Of a stretch of 41,475 nucleotides of DNA, positions 8,984 to 16,250 are shown one piece after another. The notes beneath the pieces were generated by a model. That model was not told the origin of the DNA. It searched no databases and worked only from the letters and a program-made list of their open reading frames with translations. Position 1 is the first letter of the stretch. Every line of letters begins with the position of its first letter. Position numbers and translations under genes: made by a program. The stretch is from JBCCFW01 sp039029535 (GTDB lineage Bacteria; Acidobacteriota; JBCCFW01), in NCBI GenBank assembly GCA_039029535.1, contig JBCCFW010000046.1, positions 1 to 41,475 of the forward strand, written 5' to 3'.

Positions 8984-9076
8984 GGCTTGGCTGGCTGGGG
9001 CTGTCAGGTTCGGATGGCAGCGCGGTTGAACCTCACGGACGGCGAGCACCGGGCCGCCGCCATCGAGGTCAGAGTC

Positions 9077-12000
9077 GTGCTCCGTCCGACGATCCGCGCC
9101 CTGTCCCGCGCCTCGTTCTTCCTCGCCGCGCTCGTCCTGGCCAGCGCGGCATGGGGGGACATCGGTGGGCCCGATGCCGCCGGTCACGTCTGGTGTTCCG
9201 AGACGATCGAGTGCTTCGTCGTTCAGGAAGGAGACCTGCCGTCGCGGACCGTGGCCTTCCCGGCAGACGCCAACCACGTCGGACCCATCCCGCTGGGCTT
9301 CGACTTTCCCTTCCACGGTCGTCAAGTCGACAGCATCTGGGTGCATCGCAACGGCCTGATCGGCTTCGAAGAGCCACCCGACATGCCGCTCGACGTGCCC
9401 GGGACGCTCGGCTCGCCGGAGCTTCCCAACGGCTTCCTCGCGGCCTACTGGGCGGACCTCCGCATCACCGGGGAGCAGCTTCTCTACGAAAGCCGAGGAC
9501 GTGAGGGCTTCCGGCTTCATCTCGATGCCTGGCGGCTCGACTTTCCCGACCCGGTCCAGCTCGACGTCCATCTCGAGCCGGACGGTGGCATTCGCTTGGA
9601 GTACCTCTACGTCCCCGAGTTCTTCTGGCGCGCGACGGAGCCGACCATCGGCATCGAGGACTTCACCGGCACGGTCGGCCTGACCCTGCTGCACGTGGAT
9701 CGACCCGATCCGGCACTCCAGCTCAGTCGCTTCCCCCAGAGCCCCTTCGCAGCGTGCATTCATCGGCCCTCCTCGCTGGAGACCCTCGTCGAGGGAGAGG
9801 TGACCACGGTCGACTGCGGACGCCACTCGGGAAGCATCTCGGCCGGGGCGCTGTCGCTGGTCGAGGACTACGGATGTGCGCCGACGTCCTTCCCCGGCGG
9901 CGAGGCCGTCCACCGACTGGTGCTCGACGAGCTCACCGACGTCGAGCTCCGGCTCGTCGACTCACCAGGCCTGACGATCGTCTTGCTCGGCTCGGCCCAC
10001 GAGCTCCACTGCCTCGGCAGCGGAGACGATCGCGTCCGCGTGGAGGCCGTCCCACCGGGCGAGTACCTCGTGGTGATTGACGGGAGCTGGCTCGGTCCGC
10101 GTGACTACGTCTTCGAGATCGACTGTGCTCCCACGGCGCAGCCCATCGAGTGTGGCGACGTGGTCCGCGGGCGGACCGTGGGCGAGGGGACCCTGCTCTT
10201 CCACGACTGCCTGGAGTCCGAGCAGCCGGGACCGGAGGCCATCTACGCTTTCGACGTGAGCTCCGAGGAGCTGTTCGAGGCACGCCTGATCGACGCCTCC
10301 GGCCAGTCGGTGGCGATCTATCGAGCAGACGATCCGCTGGTGCCCGCGAGCTGCCTGGCGGGAGGCGTCGGTAGTGCGGCGGCCGCCGCTCTCGAGCCGG
10401 GTCGCTACCTCATCGTCGTCGACGGCCCGGCCGCCGGCGAGTTCACGCTCGAGCTCACCTGCGGCACGCAGCTCGCCTGTGAGACCGCCGTGGACCTGTC
10501 GTGCGGAGCTTCCCTCACCGGTGACACGCGAGACGGTGAGGCCCGCGTGAGTCACCACCCCTGTCTCGAGGTTCCGCTCGAGGGCGCCGAGTCGGTCTTC
10601 CGGCTTCACGTCCCGGCCGAGCAGTCGGTCGAGGCGCGGCTGATCAGCAGTCAGCCGTTCCAGCACCTCCTGCTCCTGTCCGACTGCTCGGAAGGGAGCT
10701 GCCTGCGGACCGACGGGCTGTCCTCCGGCTGTGTCCGTCTCCCGGCTGGCGATCACTACCTGGTCGTCGACGGGCCGCCGGGACTCGAGGGGCCCTTCGA
10801 GATCCGCGTCGACTGCAGTGACTCGGGGCGCGACGGGCTCGACCTGCGCGTCACCTCGGTCGACAACGCCGGTCTCACGGGGAGCTGCGAGAGCTTCGAC
10901 GTCGAGGGCACGACGCGAGTGGTCGTCTCGAACAACGGCTCGATCGACGTCGAACAGCCCTTCGAGATCGTGGTCTTCCAAGATGATCCGAGCGCACCGA
11001 ACGGTGCCTGGGATCCGGGGACCGACGACGAGCTCGGTCGGGTCGTGCCCCCCGCTTCACCTGCCGCTCCGCTTCCGGCGGGACAGAGCGTGTCCGTCGA
11101 CGTTCCGGTCACGGGGCGACTGCTGTTCCGCGACAACGTCCTTCACGCGGTGGTCGATCCTGCCGGGGCCCTCGTCGACGATCGCGATCCGACCAACGAC
11201 GTCTTCGACACGGGGCGGTCCTGCCGTCATCAGCCCAGCGGCGAGTTCATCCCCATCATCGAGTGGCACGTGGCGTCGTTCGACCGGGAGCCCGAGTTCA
11301 CCTGGGGGAGCATGACGCCGGTGGTGGGAGACGTGAACGCCGACGGTTGGCCCGACATCGCCGCCGCGTTCGGGACGAGTCGTCGGGGCCCAGGACGAGC
11401 GAGGCTGTTCGACGGGCGTGACGGAACCGTGCACTGGACGGCCTGGGAGCAGGAGGTGTTCTCGACCTCCAACTTCGCTCTCGGTGAGCTCGATGGTGAT
11501 CCCGAGCTCGAGATCGTGGCGCAGGGACCCATGAGCGGCCGGCGCTTCGTCGTCTTCGATGCCGACGGCTCGGTGATGGGCACCACGGCGCGCTTGCACG
11601 AGGGCCACTGGGAGTACGGCTTCGGTGGCGAGAGCCCGTCTCTCGCCGATCTCGACGCCGACGGACGCCCCGAGATCATCGTCGGCAACAGTGCCTTCAA
11701 CACGGGGGCCGACCTGGGCACCGAGTTCTGGATTCCCGACGTCGGAACCTTGGGCAGGAATCACAACAACGAAACCGGCGTCGACGGGGCGGTGTCCGTG
11801 CTCGCGGACGTGACCGGCGACGGCCTGCTCGAGGTCATCGCTGGTCCGACGGCCTACCGATGGAACCTGGCTTCCGGCCGAGGCGAGATCCTCTGGACGC
11901 GCCGGAACCTGGGCGACGGCTACGCGGCGGTGGGGAACTTCGACACCGATCCCGAGCCCGAGATCGCGGTGGTCGGCAGCGGCTGGCTCAACTTGCTCGA

Positions 12001-13321
12001 GGGGGACTCGGGCGATCTCGTCTGGCGAACTCGACTGCCCCACGGCGGCGGCGGCTGTCGCCTGCTCACCGGCATCGACGGAGGGCCGCCGACCATCGCC
12101 GACGTCGACGGAGACTGTCGACCGGAGATCGGCGTGGCGGGAGCGGACTTCTACACGGTGTTCGAGCACGACGGTCGAGTGCGCTGGAGCGCCCCCATCG
12201 TCGATTGCTCGAGTCATCGCACGTCGTCATCGGTCTTCGACTTCGAGGGGGACGGTGTCGAAGAGCTGGTCATCCGGGACGAGAACTCGCTCCACGTCTT
12301 CGACGGACGCACCGGAGACACGGTGCTTCAGATGCCGTCGTCCTCCCACACCTGGCTGGAGATGGTCGCGATCGCCGACGTGGACGCGGACGACAACGCC
12401 GAGATCGTCGTGCCGCTCAACCGTGGCGGTGGCCGTGGCTGGCAGGGAGAAGGCCTCCAGGTCATCGGTGACTTCAACGACAACTGGGTCACCACGCGGC
12501 GGATCTGGAATCAGCACTCCTACCACGTGGGGAACGTGAACGACGACGGCACGATCCCGACGCACGAGGTCGACTCCTGGACGGACCACGGGACCTATCG
12601 GAGCCAGGTCGGTGAGCAGCGCTTCAGCGCCGCCGACATCACCACCTCCATCACCTCGTTGACGGTGGAGCCGACGGGGGAGTGTGGTCGTGAGGTGGTG
12701 GTGACGGCTCGGGTCGGGAACGGAGGCGCAGTCGCCACCAGCACTGCCATCGAAGTGTCGGTCTATCTCCAGGAGGCTGATGAGCTCACCTGGCTCCAGA
12801 CCACGACCCTGCCGAGCCTCGAGCCAGGCAGCTTCGAGGACCTGGAGGTCCGCGTGCCGCCGCCCCGCTTCGGTGAGCTCGCGATCCTGGTCGTCGCCGA
12901 CGACGACGGCAGCGGCACGTTCACCGATCGGGTCAACGAGTGCCGGGAGGACAACAACTCCTGTGTCGCGCTCGTGGACAACGAGGTCGACGTCGGCATG
13001 CACGAGCCACCAGCGCCGGTGGGCAACGCCTTGAGGCCCGCCGTGTTGCCCTTCGGCGCGCACGGCGGTCACTTCGGGGAGGGCTGGGTGGAGTTCACCT
13101 GGAGCCTCGACGAGGGCGCGCCGCGGCCGCTGGGAGATCACTTCCGCCTGAAGCGGAGCACGGACCCGAGGTCGGTCGACCTGATCGTCACGCCCCCGAA
13201 TCACTCCGAGACCGGGTTCCGCGACGACCCACCCGAGGTTGCCGAGCGACCGCATCTCTACTTCTACCGTGCGATTGCCGTCGAGCGTTGCGGCATCGAG
13301 GAGGACGAGCCACTGCCGTGA
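9077..13321 (+). CDS. Giant secreted CARDB / FG-GAP exoprotein (family member 1)
   Basis: With the GTG at 9077 the product has 1414 residues. GAGGT lies 7 bases upstream (9065-9069) and the start gives a signal peptide ending near ASAAWG-D (residue 27). An ATG at 9014 would add 21 residues before it. Order of parts: a globular beta domain (28-235; IPLGFDFPFHG, then WVHRNGLIGF); three pre-peptidase-C-like repeats (about 239-580; pattern CGxxxxGxT, C, LPAGDHYLVVDG); a CARDB-like domain (588-715); FG-GAP/VCBS blades with calcium loops (738-1135; GDVNADGWPDIAAAFG, ADLDADGRPEIIVGN); the motif RRIWNQHSYHVGNVNDDG near 1140; a second CARDB-like domain (1186-1304); and a C-terminal domain with FTWSLDEGAPRPLG. 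It is paralogous to 26462-30601 and 30834-34928. It is likely a surface adhesin or matrix protein; the substrate is unknown. Confidence 0.88.
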   Translation: MLRPTIRALSRASFFLAALVLASAAWGDIGGPDAAGHVWCSETIECFVVQEGDLPSRTVAFPADANHVGPIPLGFDFPFHGRQVDSIWVHRNGLIGFEEPPDMPLDVPGTLGSPELPNGFLAAYWADLRITGEQLLYESRGREGFRLHLDAWRLDFPDPVQLDVHLEPDGGIRLEYLYVPEFFWRATEPTIGIEDFTGTVGLTLLHVDRPDPALQLSRFPQSPFAACIHRPSSLETLVEGEVTTVDCGRHSGSISAGALSLVEDYGCAPTSFPGGEAVHRLVLDELTDVELRLVDSPGLTIVLLGSAHELHCLGSGDDRVRVEAVPPGEYLVVIDGSWLGPRDYVFEIDCAPTAQPIECGDVVRGRTVGEGTLLFHDCLESEQPGPEAIYAFDVSSEELFEARLIDASGQSVAIYRADDPLVPASCLAGGVGSAAAAALEPGRYLIVVDGPAAGEFTLELTCGTQLACETAVDLSCGASLTGDTRDGEARVSHHPCLEVPLEGAESVFRLHVPAEQSVEARLISSQPFQHLLLLSDCSEGSCLRTDGLSSGCVRLPAGDHYLVVDGPPGLEGPFEIRVDCSDSGRDGLDLRVTSVDNAGLTGSCESFDVEGTTRVVVSNNGSIDVEQPFEIVVFQDDPSAPNGAWDPGTDDELGRVVPPASPAAPLPAGQSVSVDVPVTGRLLFRDNVLHAVVDPAGALVDDRDPTNDVFDTGRSCRHQPSGEFIPIIEWHVASFDREPEFTWGSMTPVVGDVNADGWPDIAAAFGTSRRGPGRARLFDGRDGTVHWTAWEQEVFSTSNFALGELDGDPELEIVAQGPMSGRRFVVFDADGSVMGTTARLHEGHWEYGFGGESPSLADLDADGRPEIIVGNSAFNTGADLGTEFWIPDVGTLGRNHNNETGVDGAVSVLADVTGDGLLEVIAGPTAYRWNLASGRGEILWTRRNLGDGYAAVGNFDTDPEPEIAVVGSGWLNLLEGDSGDLVWRTRLPHGGGGCRLLTGIDGGPPTIADVDGDCRPEIGVAGADFYTVFEHDGRVRWSAPIVDCSSHRTSSSVFDFEGDGVEELVIRDENSLHVFDGRTGDTVLQMPSSSHTWLEMVAIADVDADDNAEIVVPLNRGGGRGWQGEGLQVIGDFNDNWVTTRRIWNQHSYHVGNVNDDGTIPTHEVDSWTDHGTYRSQVGEQRFSAADITTSITSLTVEPTGECGREVVVTARVGNGGAVATSTAIEVSVYLQEADELTWLQTTTLPSLEPGSFEDLEVRVPPPRFGELAILVVADDDGSGTFTDRVNECREDNNSCVALVDNEVDVGMHEPPAPVGNALRPAVLPFGAHGGHFGEGWVEFTWSLDEGAPRPLGDHFRLKRSTDPRSVDLIVTPPNHSETGFRDDPPEVAERPHLYFYRAIAVERCGIEEDEPLP

Positions 13322-13345
13322 TCGCGGAACCTGGAGCCTGGCGGT

Positions 13346-13369
13346 GGACCCCTGTCATGATGAGGGTCC
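13346..13369. promoter_or_regulatory. Inverted repeat between exoprotein and molybdenum hydroxylase genes
   Basis: GGACCC (13346-13351) and GGGTCC (13364-13369) form a 6-bp dyad with a 12-base spacer that itself contains TCATGA. It lies 25 bp after the preceding stop. It may be the 3'-end hairpin of the exoprotein gene or an operator for the 13423 operon. Confidence 0.3.
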
Positions 13370-13376
13370 TGATCCC

Positions 13377-13393
13377 GTCGGCTCGGTGCCGAC
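13377..13393. promoter_or_regulatory. Second hairpin, 30 bp upstream of the 2Fe-2S subunit gene
   Basis: GTCGGC (13377-13382) and GCCGAC (13388-13393) flank the 5-base loop TCGGT. It ends 29 bp before the ATG at 13423 and 16 bp before its ribosome-binding site, so it could influence translation or mark an operator. The pairing is seen; the function is inferred. Confidence 0.3.
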
Positions 13394-13422
13394 GTCCGGC
13401 CACCGGAACGGAGGCTCCCCTC

Positions 13423-13887
13423 ATGAAGCTCCGCGTGAACGGTCGTGAGCACGTCCTGAAGGACGTCGACCCCAACACTCCCTTGCTCTGGGTTCTCCGG
13501 GACCTCCTCGGGCTCACGGGCACGAAGTTCGGCTGTGGCATGGCCCTCTGCGGGGCCTGCACCGTCCACGTCGACGGGGTCGCCAGCCGCACCTGCATCC
13601 TTCCGGTCAGCGCCGTGGCCGGAGCGGACATCACCACCATCGAGGGGCTCTCCGAGGACGGCTCGCATCCCTGCCAGCGAGCCTGGCAAGAGCTGGGCGT
13701 TGCTCAGTGCGGCTACTGTCAGGCGGGTCAGGTCATGAGCGCGGCAGCCTTGCTGAAGCGCACGCCGAAGCCCAGCGATGCCGACATCGACGCGGCCATG
13801 TCCGGCAACCTCTGTCGTTGTGGCACCTACTCGCGCATCCGGGCCGCGATCCACTCGGCAGCGGCGAAGGGAGGGACGAGCTCATGA
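13423..13887 (+). CDS. iorA: 2Fe-2S subunit of an isoquinoline 1-oxidoreductase-type molybdenum hydroxylase
   Basis: The 154-residue protein is full length for the small iron-sulfur subunit of the xanthine oxidase family. Ligands of the plant-type [2Fe-2S] cluster are Cys38, 43, 46 and 58 (GCGMALCGACTV). Ligands of the second cluster are Cys96, 99, 131 and 133 (QCGYCQAG and GNLCRCG). It passes electrons from the molybdopterin subunit to an external acceptor. ATG 13423 has GGAGG 8 bases upstream; the frame is open much further upstream but that part overlaps the exoprotein gene. The stop overlaps the next start (ATGA), so the subunits are translationally coupled. Iso-quinoline is the namesake substrate only; the real one may be an aldehyde or N-heterocycle. 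No FAD subunit or cytochrome c gene is adjacent. Confidence 0.93.
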   Translation: MKLRVNGREHVLKDVDPNTPLLWVLRDLLGLTGTKFGCGMALCGACTVHVDGVASRTCILPVSAVAGADITTIEGLSEDGSHPCQRAWQELGVAQCGYCQAGQVMSAAALLKRTPKPSDADIDAAMSGNLCRCGTYSRIRAAIHSAAAKGGTSS

Positions 13888-16148
13888 GCGCCGTCGTCAA
13901 CGTCTCCCGCCGCGACGTCCTCCGTGGCATCGCCGCCGGCTCACTCGTGCTGGGCGTCGGTCGACTCGGCTCGCCGATGACTGCCTGGGCGGTGGGTGAA
14001 GCCGAGGCGGCGGCCTTCTCGCCCGACCTGTTCGTCACCATCGCCCCCGACGGCGCGGTGACCATCGTCGCCCACCGCTCCGAGATGGGCACGGGCATCC
14101 GCACGGCGCTTCCCATGGTCGTCGCCGACGAGCTGGGCGCCGACTGGTCGCGCGTGACGATCGAGCAGGCACCGGGTGACGCGAGCTATGGCTCGCAGAA
14201 CACTGACGGCTCCCGCAGCATCCGGCGCTTCCACGGCCGGATGCGACGAGCCGGTGCCACCGCACGTCAGATGCTGGAAGCCGCGGCAGCCGCGCGCTGG
14301 GGCGTGCCGGCCACCGAGTGCAGCGCGGCCGACCATCGCATCGTTCACGGTCCGAGCGGACGCTCGCTCGGCTTTGGCGAGCTCGTGACGGCCGCCAGCG
14401 AGCTCGAGGTCCCGGCCGAAGACGCGTTGCGTTACCGCTCGCCCGAGCAGTCGACCATCGTCGGCACCGACGTGCCGATCACCGACGGTGAGGACATCGT
14501 CACGGGGCGGGCGACCTTCGGCATCGACGTCCGACGCGAGGGGATGCTGCACGCGGTCATCGCGCGCTCGCCCGTGCTCGGCGGTCGTGCCAAGAGCCAC
14601 GACGCCAAGGCGGCGATGGCGGTGGCCGGCGTGGTGAAGGTCGTGGAGCTGCCGGCGGCCTCCGCGCCCTACGCCTTCGGGGCGCTGGGCGGCATCGCCG
14701 TCCTGGCCACCAACACCTGGGCGGCCACGCAGGGACGGCTCGCCCTGAACGTGAGCTGGGACGACGGGGACAACGCGTCCTACGACTCGGCCAAGTATCA
14801 GAAGACCCTGTCAGCGACGGCCCAGAAGCCCGGCACCGTCATGCGGAACGAGGGTGACGTCGACGCGGCCTTCGCGGCAGCCGACGAGGACGACGTCGTT
14901 TCGGCCGACTACGACCTACCGCACTTGGCCCATGCTTCGATGGAGCCGCCTTGCGCCCTGGCCGAGGTGACTGGAGACGGCTGCGAGGTGTGGGCACCGA
15001 CCCAGAACCCTCAGGCGGCCGAGGCGACCCTGGCGCGGGCCCTCGGTCTCGCGCCCGAGAAGGTCAACGTCCACGTCACGCTGCTCGGTGGTGGCTTCGG
15101 GCGCAAGTCCAAGCCCGACTTCATCGTCGAGGCGGCCTTGTTGGCGCGGGAGGTCGGTCGTCCGGTTCACGTCACGTGGACGCGGGACGACGACATTCGC
15201 CACGACTACTACCACTCGGTCTCGGCCCTGCACTTGAAGGCGTCGGTGGATCGCAAGGGTCGACCCACCGCCTGGCTCCAGCGCTCGGTCTTCCCGCCCA
15301 TCGGCTCGACCTTCAGCCCGGCGGCGAAGGAGGGCTCGTCGGGCGAGATGGGCATGGGCTTCACCGACGTGCCGTTCAACGTGCCGAACCTGCGCTGCGA
15401 GACGGGGCCGGCCGACGCCCACGTCCGCATCGGCTGGCTGCGCTCGGTGGCGCACGTCTACCACGCGTTCGCGACCTCGTCGTTTGCCGATGAGCTGGCG
15501 CAGCGCGCCCGACGCGACCCGCTCGAGTACCTCCTCGAGCTCATGGGGCCGCCGCGTCGGCTCGACCTCTCGAAGATCGAGTACTCGAACCACGGCGAGC
15601 CCATGGAGACCTACCCCTTCGACGTCGGTCGTCTGCGGGCGGTGACCGAGCTGGCGGCGAAGCGAGCGGGTTGGAAGCGGAAGACCCGCAAGAAGCGGCG
15701 TGGCCGAGGCCTGGGCATCGCGTCACATCGCAGCTTCTTGAGCTACGCGGCCACGGTGGTCGAGGTGGACGTGGATCGGTCGGGAACGGTGCGTCTCGAG
15801 TCCGTGGTCTCGGTCATCGATGCGGGCCTCGTCGTGCACCCCGATCGGGTGCGAGCCCAGATGGAGGGTGCCGCGGTCTTCGGGGCGAGCCTGGCGCTCA
15901 CCGGTGCGATCACGGCAAAGAACGGTCGCGTCGAGCAGTCGAACTTCCACGACTACCCGATCCTGCGGATGAACGAGGCACCTCGCACGCTGGACATCCA
16001 CGTCGTGAAGAGCGACGCGCCACCGGCGGGCGTGGGGGAGGTGGGCGTGCCGCCCTTCGCTCCCGCGTTGACCAACGCGATCTTCGCTGCGACCGGCAAG
16101 CGGATCCGTCGGCTGCCGATCGCGGGTCAGGACCTGAGCTGGAGCTAG
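13884..16148 (+). CDS. iorB: Molybdopterin-binding subunit of an isoquinoline 1-oxidoreductase-type hydroxylase
   Basis: The 754-residue protein is the large catalytic subunit, of normal length for the IorB group. Its N-terminus has a twin-arginine signal (SRRDVLRGIAAGS, Arg9-Arg10), so the folded, cofactor-loaded dimer is probably exported through Tat. Family landmarks are GGGFGRK (402-408) near the cofactor and a late GVGEVGVPPFAPAL segment whose Glu719 sits at the position of the catalytic base. The duplicated aldehyde-oxidase-like domains are continuous, with no frameshift. ATG 13884 overlaps the stop of the 2Fe-2S gene by four bases and has GGAGGG about 8 bases upstream. Known members hydroxylate N-heterocycles or oxidise aldehydes and pass electrons to cytochromes; the substrate here cannot be read from sequence. 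Confidence 0.93.
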   Translation: MSAVVNVSRRDVLRGIAAGSLVLGVGRLGSPMTAWAVGEAEAAAFSPDLFVTIAPDGAVTIVAHRSEMGTGIRTALPMVVADELGADWSRVTIEQAPGDASYGSQNTDGSRSIRRFHGRMRRAGATARQMLEAAAAARWGVPATECSAADHRIVHGPSGRSLGFGELVTAASELEVPAEDALRYRSPEQSTIVGTDVPITDGEDIVTGRATFGIDVRREGMLHAVIARSPVLGGRAKSHDAKAAMAVAGVVKVVELPAASAPYAFGALGGIAVLATNTWAATQGRLALNVSWDDGDNASYDSAKYQKTLSATAQKPGTVMRNEGDVDAAFAAADEDDVVSADYDLPHLAHASMEPPCALAEVTGDGCEVWAPTQNPQAAEATLARALGLAPEKVNVHVTLLGGGFGRKSKPDFIVEAALLAREVGRPVHVTWTRDDDIRHDYYHSVSALHLKASVDRKGRPTAWLQRSVFPPIGSTFSPAAKEGSSGEMGMGFTDVPFNVPNLRCETGPADAHVRIGWLRSVAHVYHAFATSSFADELAQRARRDPLEYLLELMGPPRRLDLSKIEYSNHGEPMETYPFDVGRLRAVTELAAKRAGWKRKTRKKRRGRGLGIASHRSFLSYAATVVEVDVDRSGTVRLESVVSVIDAGLVVHPDRVRAQMEGAAVFGASLALTGAITAKNGRVEQSNFHDYPILRMNEAPRTLDIHVVKSDAPPAGVGEVGVPPFAPALTNAIFAATGKRIRRLPIAGQDLSWS

Positions 16149-16151
16149 CGG

Positions 16152-16231
16152 TCGGGTCGGCGATCGCGCCAGCCGGGCCTCGACGGTTCCGATGGTCGGG
16201 CCCGGGCCGGCGGTAGCCTCCGCCGACCCGA
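16152..16231. terminator. Inverted repeat between convergent genes
   Basis: The 11-base arms TCGGGTCGGCG (16152-16162) and CGCCGACCCGA (16221-16231) are perfect complements and span most of the 102-bp gap between convergent genes ending at 16148 and 16251. GGGCCCGGGCC-type sequence inside can fold further. It is a candidate bidirectional terminator, although the spacer is long and there is no T-run. Confidence 0.35.
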
Positions 16232-16250
16232 GCCTCGGATCAGGTGTCGC

